Translations under genes and position numbers: made by a program
DNA from: Clostridiaceae bacterium
GTDB lineage: Bacteria; Bacillota; Clostridia; Oscillospirales; Butyricicoccaceae
Direction: 5' to 3'
DNA length: 34,991 bases
Assembly (NCBI GenBank): GCA_016293155.1
Contig: JAEDEU010000006.1
Coordinates: forward strand, 1 to 34,991
The notes under the pieces: generated by a model
Databases searched by the model: none
What the model was told of the DNA's origin: nothing
The model's input: only the letters and a program-made list of their open reading frames with translations
Shown: piece after piece, positions 15,949 to 24,557 of the stretch
Layout: every line of letters starts with the position of its first letter
Numbering within the stretch: the stretch's first letter is position 1

Positions 15949-17442
15949 ATGGATTACGTAAGTACTCGAAACAAAAATAACCGCGTTTCTGCGGCCAAGG
16001 CAATCGCCACCGGCATTGCGCCGGACGGCGGTTTGTACTGCCCGACCGAGATTCCGAAGCTGACCGAGGAGGACATTCTTGCGCTGTGCAAGAAGGATTA
16101 CCGCGGACGCAGTGCGGATGTTCTGGGACGTTTTCTGACCGATTTCACCGCAGAGGAGCTGGAGAGCTTTGCTGCCCGCGCTTATGCGGATGAAAAGTTC
16201 GGCGGACCGGACACCGCTCCGCTGGTCAAGCTGGCGGATGGCAAGTACATCCTGGAGCTGTGGCACGGCCCGACCTGCGCTTTTAAGGATATGGCACTTC
16301 AAATGCTGCCGTATCTGCTGACCGCTTCGCTCAAGAAGACCGGCGAGGAGCGCACCGCCTGCATTCTGGTTGCAACCTCCGGCGATACCGGTAAGGCTGC
16401 TCTGGAGGGTTTTGCGGATGTCGAAGGCACCAAGATTATGGTCTATTATCCGGTAGACGGTGTCAGCACCATTCAGAAGCTGCAAATGGTCACTCAGAAG
16501 GGCAAGAACGTCATGGTCTGCGCGATCCGCGGCAATTTTGATGATGCACAGTCCGCAGTGAAGAAGATCTTCACCGACGCGGAAACCGCAAAGACGCTGG
16601 ACGAGAACGGCATGACCCTGTCCTCCGCAAACTCCATCAACTGGGGTCGTCTGGCACCGCAGATTGCATACTATGTCTCCGCATACTGCGATATGCTCAA
16701 TCAGGGCGAGATTAAGATGGGAGATCCGATCAACGTCTGCGTTCCGACCGGCAATTTTGGCAACATTTTGGCGGCTTATTATGCCAAGAACATGGGTGTG
16801 CCGATCGCAAAGCTGATCTGCGCTTCCAACGAGAACAACGTTCTGACCGAGTTCTTCCAGTCCGGCGGCACCTATAATAAAAACCGTCCGTTCCACACCA
16901 CCAGCTCTCCGTCCATGGATATTCTGATTTCCAGCAATCTGGAACGTTTACTGTTCCTGGCATCCGGCTATAATGATGCTATGGTTGCAGAGCTGATGAA
17001 TCAGCTGAACACGGATGGTACCTATACCGTGGATCCGTCCGTCTTTGCAGGCATCGGTGAGAATTTCGACGCAGGCTGCTGTGACGACGCGCAGACGCAG
17101 GAGACCATTGCACGTCTGTTCAAGGACGAGCAGTATCTGTCCGACACGCACACCGCGGTTGCGATCAAGGTTTATGAGGACTACCGTGCGCGCACCGGCG
17201 ATACCACGCCGACCGTGATTGCATCCACGGCAAGCCCGTTCAAGTTCTGCCAGAGCGTTATTACCGCAGTCGGCGGCACGGTCGAGACCGACGGCACCGA
17301 GCTGCTTGACCAGCTGCACGAGCTGACCGGCGCACCGGTTCCGGCTCCGCTGGCAGCCCTGTCCGGACTGACTCCGCGCTTCAATCTGGTCATCAACCGC
17401 GACGCAATCCTGGAGAGCACCGAACTGCTCCAGACAATTTAA
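15949..17442 (+). CDS. thrC: Threonine synthase
   Basis: PLP enzyme of 497 residues that converts O-phosphohomoserine to threonine. The N-terminal YVSTR motif and the PDGGLYCP block are typical of this enzyme. The PLP-binding Lys113 lies in HGPTCAFKDMALQ, and an ATSGDTGKAA loop binds the cofactor phosphate. Length fits the longer bacterial/fungal type of ThrC. GGGAGG lies 6 bases before the ATG. No other threonine-pathway gene is in the window, so it seems to stand apart from hom and thrB. The next gene starts 3 bases after its stop. Confidence 0.96.
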   Translation: MDYVSTRNKNNRVSAAKAIATGIAPDGGLYCPTEIPKLTEEDILALCKKDYRGRSADVLGRFLTDFTAEELESFAARAYADEKFGGPDTAPLVKLADGKYILELWHGPTCAFKDMALQMLPYLLTASLKKTGEERTACILVATSGDTGKAALEGFADVEGTKIMVYYPVDGVSTIQKLQMVTQKGKNVMVCAIRGNFDDAQSAVKKIFTDAETAKTLDENGMTLSSANSINWGRLAPQIAYYVSAYCDMLNQGEIKMGDPINVCVPTGNFGNILAAYYAKNMGVPIAKLICASNENNVLTEFFQSGGTYNKNRPFHTTSSPSMDILISSNLERLLFLASGYNDAMVAELMNQLNTDGTYTVDPSVFAGIGENFDAGCCDDAQTQETIARLFKDEQYLSDTHTAVAIKVYEDYRARTGDTTPTVIASTASPFKFCQSVITAVGGTVETDGTELLDQLHELTGAPVPAPLAALSGLTPRFNLVINRDAILESTELLQTI

Positions 17443-17445
17443 TTT

Positions 17446-18186
17446 ATGTCGCTGTACGCGATTTCCGACCTGCACCTCGCCAAGGGCGTGTATAAGCCGA
17501 TGGATGTCTTTGGCGGACGGTGGCAGGGGTACATGGAGAAAATCGAAAAAAACTGGCGGGCGATGATTTCCGAGGACGATACCGTGGTCATCGGCGGCGA
17601 TGTCTCATGGGGGATCAATCTGGAGCAGGCACGGGAGGACTTTCTCTTATTAAACAGTTTGCCCGGAAAAAAGATCCTTTTAAAGGGCAATCACGACCTG
17701 TGGTGGTCCACCGTCAGCAAGATGAAGCGATTTTTTGAGGAAAATAATATAAAAAATATGGATTTCCTCTTTAACAACTGCTTCATTTATGATAATATTG
17801 GTATTTGTGGGACCCGTGGATGGTTTTTTGAGGAAAACTTCAAGGAATGCCACGATGAAAAGATCTTTCAGCGCGAGCTGATCCGTCTGGAGACCTCGCT
17901 CAAGGCGGCAGCGGCACAGGGCGCAGAGGAGATTTACTGCTTTCTGCATTATCCGCCGATTTTTCCGAGCTTCCGCTGCGGAGAGATCATTGAGCTGATG
18001 AAGCGCTATGGCGTGACGCGGTGCATTTACGGTCACCTGCACTCGGACAGCCTGCGCTACGCAGTCACCGGAGAGCACGAGGGCATTGAATTTATTCTGA
18101 CATCGGGCGACTACATCAATTTCATCCCGGTTCTGCTTAAAAAGACGGAAGAACCGTCTGGAAAAACAGAAAATAATCTGATATAA
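17446..18186 (+). CDS. Calcineurin-like metallophosphoesterase
   Basis: Cytoplasmic metallophosphoesterase of 246 residues. The five dimetal motifs are visible: SDLHL (Asp8, His10), GGDVSWG at 50-56 (Asp52), GNHD at 81-84, a LHYPP His, and GHLH at 196-199. The substrate cannot be read; this clostridial group is simply annotated as phosphoesterase. The ATG lies 3 bases after the thrC stop and has no clear ribosome binding site, so it probably depends on ribosomes finishing thrC. Its 3' end contains the tig promoter. A run of AT-rich codons near residues 98-125 contrasts with the rest of the gene. Confidence 0.9.
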   Translation: MSLYAISDLHLAKGVYKPMDVFGGRWQGYMEKIEKNWRAMISEDDTVVIGGDVSWGINLEQAREDFLLLNSLPGKKILLKGNHDLWWSTVSKMKRFFEENNIKNMDFLFNNCFIYDNIGICGTRGWFFEENFKECHDEKIFQRELIRLETSLKAAAAQGAEEIYCFLHYPPIFPSFRCGEIIELMKRYGVTRCIYGHLHSDSLRYAVTGEHEGIEFILTSGDYINFIPVLLKKTEEPSGKTENNLI

Positions 18187-18187
18187 T
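18179..18187 (+). promoter_or_regulatory. tig promoter, extended -10
   Basis: TGATATAAT forms an extended -10 (TATAAT at 18182-18187) at the very end of the phosphoesterase gene. The -35 region 17 bases upstream (TGGAAA, 18159-18164) is weak, as is allowed with an extended -10. Confidence 0.6.
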
Positions 18188-18220
18188 ATATTGGATACAC
18201 ATTTAGGAGGAATCACACAC

Positions 18221-19519
18221 ATGGAACTCAAAAATACTGAAAAGCTGGAAAAAAGCCAGGTTAAGCTGACCGTAGCTGTTTCTGCCGAGGAGCTTGAGGC
18301 TGCAAAGGAAACCGCATACAAGAAGAACAAGAACAAGATCTCTGTTCCGGGCTTCCGTAAGGGCAAGGCTCCGCGCAAGATGATCGAGAAGCTGTACGGC
18401 GAGGGCGTATTCCTGGAGGATGCCATCAACGAGTGCTTCCCGTCTGCATTCGACTTCGCTATGGAGCAGTCCGGCACCAAGCCGATCGCACAGGGCAATG
18501 TTGATCTGGGCGAGATCACCGGCGCTGGTTTTGAGTTTATCATCACTGTTCCGGTTGAGCCGGAGGTAGCTGTTTCCGAGTACAAGGGTCTGGAAGCAGC
18601 AAAGGAGACCCCGGTTGTCACCGAGGAGGATATCCAGCAGCAGATGAACGTATACATTCAGCGTGCTACCACCACCGAGACCGTTGACCGCGCAGCTGAG
18701 AACGGCGATACCGCTGTGATCGACTTCGAGGGCTTTGTAGACGGCGTCGCTTTCGAGGGCGGCAAGGGCGAGAAGCACCCGCTGAAGCTGGGCTCCGGTC
18801 AGTTCATTCCGGGCTTTGAGGAGCAGCTGGTCGGCAAGAAGGCTGGCGAGAACGTTGACGTTACCGTTACCTTCCCGGAGGAGTACCATGCAGAGGACCT
18901 GAAGGGCAAGGAAGCTGTATTCAAGTGCTTCGTACACGAGGTTCAGGCTGAGGTTGTTCCGGAGCTGGACGACGAGTTCGCAAAGGACGTTTCCGAGTTC
19001 GAGACTCTGGCAGAGCTGAAGGCTGACATCGAGGCAAAGATCCTCGAGAACAAGACCGCAGCTGCTGAGCATGACTTTGAGCAGGCTCTGATTAACAAGC
19101 TGATCGAGAACATGACCGCAGACATTCCGGACGCAATGTACGAGAATGCACTGGACAACATCGTAAACGACTTCGGTATGCGCGTACAGCAGCAGTCTCA
19201 GGGTCAGATGACTCTGGAGCAGTACATGCAGATGATGGGCATGGATCAGGACGGCTTCCGCGGCATGTTCCGTGAGCAGGCTGAGCAGCAGGTTAAGACC
19301 CGCCTGGCACTGACCAAGGTTGCTGAGATGGAAGGCATCGAGATCACGGACGAGATCCTGGATGCAGAGTACGCAAAGATGGCAGAGCAGTACGGCATGG
19401 AGGCTGACAAGATCAAGATGTTCATCCCGGCTGACGTTGTCAAGGGTGACCTGATGGTTGAAAAGGCACTGGAGGCTGTTAAGGCTGCAGCTGTTGTCAC
19501 CGAAAAGGCAGCTGACTAA
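18221..19519 (+). CDS. tig: Trigger factor
   Basis: Ribosome-bound chaperone and prolyl isomerase of 432 residues. The N-terminal ribosome-binding domain has its signature GFRKGKAP at 44-51. An FKBP-like domain follows (about 160-245, from NGDTAVIDFEGFVDG), then the helical C-terminal arms. The start at 18221 has AGGAGG (18205-18210) 10 bases upstream; a frame start at 18191 lies before that site and is rejected. Codon use is more uniform than in neighbours (many GCT, GTT, AAG, CTG), as expected for a very abundant protein. The tig-clpP-clpX order is conserved in bacteria and links folding at the ribosome with degradation. Confidence 0.97.
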   Translation: MELKNTEKLEKSQVKLTVAVSAEELEAAKETAYKKNKNKISVPGFRKGKAPRKMIEKLYGEGVFLEDAINECFPSAFDFAMEQSGTKPIAQGNVDLGEITGAGFEFIITVPVEPEVAVSEYKGLEAAKETPVVTEEDIQQQMNVYIQRATTTETVDRAAENGDTAVIDFEGFVDGVAFEGGKGEKHPLKLGSGQFIPGFEEQLVGKKAGENVDVTVTFPEEYHAEDLKGKEAVFKCFVHEVQAEVVPELDDEFAKDVSEFETLAELKADIEAKILENKTAAAEHDFEQALINKLIENMTADIPDAMYENALDNIVNDFGMRVQQQSQGQMTLEQYMQMMGMDQDGFRGMFREQAEQQVKTRLALTKVAEMEGIEITDEILDAEYAKMAEQYGMEADKIKMFIPADVVKGDLMVEKALEAVKAAAVVTEKAAD

Positions 19520-19566
19520 TTATTTTAATTTCCGGCTGCGAAAACCCGAAAGGAGATCTTCATATT

Positions 19567-20157
19567 ATGAGTTTAGTCCCTTATGTTGTCGAGCAGACCA
19601 ACCGCGGCGAACGGTCGTATGACATCTATTCCCGCCTTCTGAGCGACCGCATCATTTTCCTCTCTGAGGATGTAAACGATACTACGGCATCTCTGATCGT
19701 CGCGCAGCTTCTCTATCTGGAGGCACAGGACCCGGACAAGGAGATTCAGTTCTATATCAATTCCCCGGGCGGCTCGATCACCGCAGGCATGGCGATCTAT
19801 GATACCATGCAGTATATCAAGTGCGACGTATCCACGATCTGCATCGGTATGGCTGCATCCATGGGCGCGTTCCTGCTCTCGTCGGGCACCAAGGGCAAGC
19901 GTCTGGCTCTGCCGAACAGCGAAATTATGATCCATCAGCCGCTGATCGGCGGCGGCGGACTGTCCGGACAGACCACGGACATCAAGATCCATACCGATCA
20001 TCTGGTCCGTACCAGAGAAAAGCTGAACCGACTGCTGGCACAGAATACCGGCAAGTCCATTGAGGAAATTGCGCGCGATACCGAGCGCGACAACTATCTG
20101 GACGCTCAGCAGGCACTGGAATACGGCCTGATCGACAAGGTTCTGGAGCACAGATAA
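19567..20157 (+). CDS. clpP: ATP-dependent Clp protease, proteolytic subunit
   Basis: Serine peptidase of 196 residues that forms the ClpP barrel and degrades proteins fed by ClpX or ClpC. The triad is visible: Ser98 in GMAASMGA, His123 in MIHQP, and Asp175 in DTERDN. The His-to-Asp distance is 52 residues against 49 in E. coli, because the glycine-rich strand after MIHQPL reads GGGGLSGQ with three extra residues. This insertion lies near the handle region and does not disturb the motifs. AAAGGAG is 11 bases before the ATG. No long propeptide is present. Confidence 0.96.
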   Translation: MSLVPYVVEQTNRGERSYDIYSRLLSDRIIFLSEDVNDTTASLIVAQLLYLEAQDPDKEIQFYINSPGGSITAGMAIYDTMQYIKCDVSTICIGMAASMGAFLLSSGTKGKRLALPNSEIMIHQPLIGGGGLSGQTTDIKIHTDHLVRTREKLNRLLAQNTGKSIEEIARDTERDNYLDAQQALEYGLIDKVLEHR

Positions 20158-20167
20158 CATGGAACCG

Positions 20168-20203
20168 GCACCGGAGCGCGCTTGCGGCTTCGGTGCTTGG
20201 TTT
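20168..20203 (+). promoter_or_regulatory. Hairpin between clpP and clpX
   Basis: GCACCGGAGC (20168-20177) pairs with GCTTCGGTGC (20187-20196, one G-T pair) around a 9-base loop, followed by only a weak TTGGTTT. It may attenuate transcription or stabilise the clpP message. Confidence 0.5.
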
Positions 20204-20240
20204 CAAATCGGACATTTGTCCAACTAGCATGAGGTAAATT

Positions 20241-21515
20241 ATGGCTAAAAACGATAACAACAACGAGATCAGATGCTCTTTTTGCGGAAAGCCCCAGAGT
20301 CTGGTGCAGAAAATTATTGCCGGACCGGGCGTGTATATCTGTGACGAGTGCATCAGCGTTTGCCAGAGCATCCTCGAGGAAGAATTTGAGCCGGAGCGCG
20401 TTTCAAATACCGAGGCGAAGGTATCCATGGATGAGCTCCCGAAGCCGAAGCAGCTGAAGGAAACGCTCGATCAGTATGTCATCGGTCAGGACAAAGCAAA
20501 AATTGCGCTGTGCGTTGCGGTATACAACCACTATAAGCGCATTTACTGCGGCGGCGGAGATGACGTTGAGCTGCAAAAGAGCAATATCCTGCTGGTCGGT
20601 CCTTCCGGCTCCGGCAAGACGCTGCTGGCGCAGACGCTGGCAAAGACGCTGCGCGTTCCGTTTGCCATTGCGGATGCAACAACGCTGACCGAAGCGGGCT
20701 ATGTCGGTGAGGACGTGGAGAATATCCTGCTGCGCCTGATTCAGGCGGCGGATTTCGACATCGAAAAGGCACAGCGCGGTATTATCTATGTCGATGAGAT
20801 CGACAAGATCGCCCGCAAGAGCGAAAATCCGTCCATCACCCGTGATGTCAGCGGTGAGGGCGTACAGCAGGCACTGCTGAAGATGCTGGAGGGTACGGTT
20901 GCCAATGTTCCGCCGCAGGGCGGACGCAAGCACCCGCAGCAGGAGTTTATCCCGATTGATACCACCAACATTCTGTTCATCTGCGGCGGTGCCTTCAGCG
21001 GTCTGGAAAAGATCGTGGAATCCAGAACCCAGAAGCGCAGTCTCGGCTTCGGCGCGGATATCCGCTCGAATACCGATGAGGCACGCACGGATATTCTGGC
21101 GGATCTGGAGCCGCACGACCTGCTCAAGTTCGGTATCATTCCGGAGCTGATCGGACGCCTTCCGTCCATTGTCGCACTGGAGAATCTGGACAGAGAAGCG
21201 CTCATCCGCATTCTCAAGGAGCCGAAAAACGCGCTCATCAAGCAGTACAGCAAGCTGTTTGAGCTGGACGGTGTGGAGCTGAGCTTTGACGAGGATGCGC
21301 TGGAAAAGATTGCGGACATCGCACTGGAGCGCAAAACCGGTGCGCGCGGTCTGCGCGGCGTCATGGAGGATGTTATGACGCAGATCATGTTCGATATCCC
21401 GTCGGATGATTCAATCAAGACTATCCGCATTACGAAAGCGGTCATTGAAAAGACCGGAGAACCGGTGATTGAGCGCGTGGAAGATACGCCGCTTGAGCTG
21501 ACAGAAGGAGATTAA
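20241..21515 (+). CDS. clpX: ATP-dependent Clp protease, ATPase subunit ClpX
   Basis: AAA+ unfoldase of 424 residues that delivers substrates to ClpP. The N-terminal zinc-binding domain has Cys12, Cys15, Cys34 and Cys37. Walker A is GPSGSGKT at 120-127, and Walker B ends VDEID with Asp185 and Glu186. The GYVGEDVE pore loop, the SGEGVQQALLK segment and the sensor-2 KTGARGLR near the C-terminus are all present. The GAGG site about 6 bases before the ATG is modest. It is followed after 4 bases by a small gene, with AAGGAG inside the clpX end. Confidence 0.97.
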   Translation: MAKNDNNNEIRCSFCGKPQSLVQKIIAGPGVYICDECISVCQSILEEEFEPERVSNTEAKVSMDELPKPKQLKETLDQYVIGQDKAKIALCVAVYNHYKRIYCGGGDDVELQKSNILLVGPSGSGKTLLAQTLAKTLRVPFAIADATTLTEAGYVGEDVENILLRLIQAADFDIEKAQRGIIYVDEIDKIARKSENPSITRDVSGEGVQQALLKMLEGTVANVPPQGGRKHPQQEFIPIDTTNILFICGGAFSGLEKIVESRTQKRSLGFGADIRSNTDEARTDILADLEPHDLLKFGIIPELIGRLPSIVALENLDREALIRILKEPKNALIKQYSKLFELDGVELSFDEDALEKIADIALERKTGARGLRGVMEDVMTQIMFDIPSDDSIKTIRITKAVIEKTGEPVIERVEDTPLELTEGD

Positions 21516-21519
21516 CAGC

Positions 21520-21828
21520 ATGGATGAATTTGTAATTCGCGCCCTGTATGTCCGTCCGGGCGAGGCGCCGGAGCGCAAGCTGCTGGTCAACACGGAGGAA
21601 AATCTTCAGCAGCTGGTGCACGGCAGGATTGATTCCTTCGGCATTGACGATGAATTCTGCATCATCTGCAATGCATTCCGCGACTCACTTGCAATGCCGG
21701 TGAACCGCACGATCTACGGCACCACTGTCCGAGGAGAGTTTGTCGTCTGCAAATTCAATGCGAAGGGTCTGCTGGTTCCGATGGAGGAAGAGGATCTCGA
21801 ATACTACGAAAAGATGCTGGCGCAGTAA
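21520..21828 (+). CDS. DUF3846-like small protein
   Basis: Acidic protein of 102 residues, not assigned a function. The pattern LQQLVHGRID, a central CNAFRD segment, PVNRTIYG, and a VRGEFVVCKF strand resemble what I know of DUF3846, a small domain mostly met on plasmids, phages and conjugative elements. Here it lies 4 bases after clpX and before a terminator, so it appears to be the last gene of the clpX transcript. AAGGAG lies 9 bases upstream of the ATG. Base composition does not stand out from its neighbours. The family call is from memory of the motif pattern. Confidence 0.7.
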   Translation: MDEFVIRALYVRPGEAPERKLLVNTEENLQQLVHGRIDSFGIDDEFCIICNAFRDSLAMPVNRTIYGTTVRGEFVVCKFNAKGLLVPMEEEDLEYYEKMLAQ

Positions 21829-21834
21829 GCTGTG

Positions 21835-21867
21835 GACCATCCGTATTGCTGCGGATGGTCTTCTTTT
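21835..21867 (+). terminator. Terminator after the clpX operon
   Basis: GACCATCCG (21835-21843) pairs perfectly with CGGATGGTC (21852-21860), followed by TTCTTTT. Confidence 0.9.
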
Positions 21868-21958
21868 GCATCATTTCCGCCATATCGGATTCATAGCGTC
21901 CGGAGGATTGTATCCTTGCTGTGAAAAAAATCCGCTTTTGGCTGATATTTAGTCACAA

Positions 21959-22015
21959 TTGACAGAATATGATGCAGGAGGAATACTTGAAAACTTTCAG
22001 TTGATAGGCTATAAT
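21959..22015 (+). promoter_or_regulatory. Tandem lon promoters
   Basis: Two sets abut. TTGACA (21959-21964) has AATACT (21982-21987) after 17 bases. TTGAAA (21987-21992) has TATAAT (22010-22015) after 17 bases. The second is the stronger. The first -10 shares a base with the second -35, so use of the two may be mutually exclusive. No CIRCE or CtsR heptad repeat was seen. Confidence 0.65.
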
Positions 22016-22022
22016 TCTGTAT

Positions 22023-22104
22023 GTAACCCTACCAAACCGCTTCGGTTGGAGTTACAGGTGCCTTTCCGGCACTCAGGCAGCATTCCCGCTGCCGGAAAGG
22101 AAGG
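22023..22104 (+). promoter_or_regulatory. Structured lon leader
   Basis: Two hairpins fill the leader. The first is closed by GTAAC/GTTAC (22023-22055) with an inner CCAA/TTGG and CCG/CGG stem. The second is a perfect 11-bp stem, CCTTTCCGGCA (22061-22071) with TGCCGGAAAGG (22090-22100). Its right arm runs into the lon ribosome binding site. An alternative stem, GGCAGC (22076-22081) with GCTGCC (22088-22093), competes with it. Confidence 0.55.
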
Positions 22105-22112
22105 TAGAACAT

Positions 22113-24548
22113 ATGACACAGGTACTCGAGCTGGAGCTGGAGACACTGCCGGTACTGCCGCTGCGCGGACTGGTTGCGTTCCCGGAGATGCTCATACATT
22201 TTGATGTCGGGCGCCTGATTTCCATGAAGGCGCTGGAAGAATCCATGAAGGCGGGTCAGCGTATTTTCCTGGCCGCTCAGAAGGATATCCGCACGGATGT
22301 ACCCGAGTCTGACGATCTGTTTTTGTTCGGCACGATTTGTACTGTCAAGCAGATTCTGCGTCTGCCGGGCGATAATATCCGCGTACTGGTCGAGGGCGTT
22401 TCCCGCGCACTCGTTGATGAATTTATTGAGGATGAGCGCTGCCTGTTTGCCTCGGTTCACCGTCTGGAAACCGAGAACGGACGCACGGCGCAGAAGAAAA
22501 AGCAGGCACTGGTGCGCACGCTTCAGGAGAGCTTTGAGGAATATGCACGGCTGTCCAGCCATGTCTCGAATGATATTGTAATCACGGTGCTGGACGGCGG
22601 AGAGCCGGGCTATCTGGCGGACTTTGTGACACAGAATCTGCCGGTGGAATTCCATATCAAGCAGGAGATTCTGGAAGAAACGCACGCGATCCGCAGACTG
22701 GAAAAGGTCATTCGCGTGCTGCGCAACGAGACCGAGATTCTAAAAATCGAGTCTGACATTCAGGAGAAGCTGAAGGCGCAGATCGACAAAAATCAGAAGG
22801 AATACTACATCCGCGAGCAGATTAAAATCATGCAGGCCGAGCTGGGCGAGCAGGATCTGACGCAGGAGGTAGAGGAATACCGCGAAAAAATCCGTGCGCT
22901 CGGACTGGCACAGGCATCCGAGGAAAAGCTGCTCAAGGAGGCATCCCGACTGGAGAAGATGCAGTCGATGTCCGCAGAGAGCGGCGTGGTGCGCACCTAT
23001 CTGGACACCGTTCTGGAGCTGCCGTGGCAGACCGTCACGCAGGATAATCTCAAGCTGAGCAATGCGAGAAAGATTCTGGACCGCGACCATTACGGCATGG
23101 AAAAGGTCAAGGAGCGCATTTTGGAATTTTTGGCGGTCAAGGCAATGGCGCCGGAGCTGAAAGGCAACGTGCTGTGCCTGTCGGGACCTCCGGGTGTGGG
23201 CAAGACCTCAATTGCAAAGTCGATTGCCGAGGCGATGGGACGAAACTATGCGCGCCTGTCGCTGGGCGGCGTGCGCGATGAGGCGGACATCCGCGGTCAC
23301 AGAAAGACCTATATCGGCGCAATGCCCGGACGAATCATCGACGGCATCCGCCGCGCAGGAAGCAAAAACTGCCTGCTGCTGCTGGATGAGGTAGACAAGA
23401 TGGGCACGGATTCGCGCGGCGACCCGGCAGCAGCACTGCTGGAGGTTCTGGATATCGAGCAGAACAACGCCTTCCGCGACCACTTTATCGAAATCCCGTT
23501 TGATCTGTCCGATGTGCTGTTTGTCACAACGGCAAATGATCTGGGCACGATTCCGCGTCCGCTGCTCGACCGTATGGAAGTGATCGAGCTTGCCAGCTAC
23601 ACCGAGCAGGAAAAGGCAGAAATCGCCGCCCGCCATCTGCTGCCGCAGCAGATGGAACGGCACGGACTCAAAAAGGGGAATCTGTCCATCAGCCGCGATA
23701 CCATGCTGTATCTCATCCGCGCCTATACCCGTGAGGCGGGCGTGCGCCGGCTCAAGCAGATTCTGGCAAAGCTGTGCCGCAAGACGGCGGCGGTCATTGA
23801 GGGCAGCCGTCAGCAGGGCAGCGCGGAAAAGAAGCGCGTGATTATTACGCGCGCCAACGCCGAAAAATATCTGGGCGTTGCAAAATATAAGGACGACGCG
23901 GTTTCCAGACGCGACGAGGTCGGCGTGGTCAACGGTCTTGCGTGGACATCGGTCGGCGGAGAGATTTTGCAGGTCGAGGTCAACGTGATCCCGGGCACCG
24001 GCAAGCTGGAGATCACCGGCAACCTCGGCAAGGTGATGGAGGAGTCCGCAAAGGCGGCGATCACCTATGTGCGTTCCATCGCCAAGGAGCTGGAGCTCGA
24101 CCCGATGTTTTACAAGGATCACGATATCCATGTACACTTCCCGGAGGCGGCAATCCCGAAGGATGGCCCGTCCGCAGGTGTTACCATGGCAACCGCGATT
24201 ATTTCCGCGCTGACGGGCGCACCGGTGCGCCATGATGTTGCCATGACCGGCGAGGTCACGCTGCGCGGCAGAGTGCTGCCGATCGGCGGACTCAAGGAAA
24301 AGACCATGGCGGCATACCGTGCCGGTATGCATACGGTCATTGTTCCGGCGGACAATGAACCGGATTTGCAGGATATCGACCCGATCGTCAAGGCAAATGT
24401 GCGCTTCGTCACTGCGGACAATATGCGCACGGTAATGGATACCGCAATTGATTTCGGCAGACGCAGCTCGAACCTTCCGGAGGATGCACAGTCCCCGGTG
24501 GCGCTCGGTACGTCTGTGGCTTCGGTCAGAGCCGGAATCACACAGTAA
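22113..24548 (+). CDS. lon: ATP-dependent protease Lon
   Basis: Homohexameric AAA+ protease of 811 residues, the usual size for LonA. An N-terminal substrate-binding domain (about 1-200, starting LPVLPLRGLVAFPEM) and a helical linker precede the ATPase domain with Walker A GPPGVGKT at 358-365 and the LLLDEVDKM Walker B. The C-terminal protease domain has the dyad Ser687 in KDGPSAG and Lys730 in GGLKEK. It degrades damaged and regulatory proteins. The AAAGGAAGG site lies about 8 bases before the ATG and partly inside a leader hairpin. It is followed after 9 bases by engB, a common Firmicute pairing. Confidence 0.97.
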   Translation: MTQVLELELETLPVLPLRGLVAFPEMLIHFDVGRLISMKALEESMKAGQRIFLAAQKDIRTDVPESDDLFLFGTICTVKQILRLPGDNIRVLVEGVSRALVDEFIEDERCLFASVHRLETENGRTAQKKKQALVRTLQESFEEYARLSSHVSNDIVITVLDGGEPGYLADFVTQNLPVEFHIKQEILEETHAIRRLEKVIRVLRNETEILKIESDIQEKLKAQIDKNQKEYYIREQIKIMQAELGEQDLTQEVEEYREKIRALGLAQASEEKLLKEASRLEKMQSMSAESGVVRTYLDTVLELPWQTVTQDNLKLSNARKILDRDHYGMEKVKERILEFLAVKAMAPELKGNVLCLSGPPGVGKTSIAKSIAEAMGRNYARLSLGGVRDEADIRGHRKTYIGAMPGRIIDGIRRAGSKNCLLLLDEVDKMGTDSRGDPAAALLEVLDIEQNNAFRDHFIEIPFDLSDVLFVTTANDLGTIPRPLLDRMEVIELASYTEQEKAEIAARHLLPQQMERHGLKKGNLSISRDTMLYLIRAYTREAGVRRLKQILAKLCRKTAAVIEGSRQQGSAEKKRVIITRANAEKYLGVAKYKDDAVSRRDEVGVVNGLAWTSVGGEILQVEVNVIPGTGKLEITGNLGKVMEESAKAAITYVRSIAKELELDPMFYKDHDIHVHFPEAAIPKDGPSAGVTMATAIISALTGAPVRHDVAMTGEVTLRGRVLPIGGLKEKTMAAYRAGMHTVIVPADNEPDLQDIDPIVKANVRFVTADNMRTVMDTAIDFGRRSSNLPEDAQSPVALGTSVASVRAGITQ

Positions 24549-24557
24549 GGTGACAAC

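Noticed and set aside
18143..18159. Small inverted repeat AGACGG/CCGTCT near the end of the phosphoesterase gene
   Set aside because: It is coding, short, and lacks a T-run, so it is not a terminator.
18187..22112. CIRCE or CtsR operator sites near tig, clpP, clpX and lon
   Set aside because: I looked for the nine-base CIRCE arms and the CtsR heptad repeats in the spacers and did not find them.
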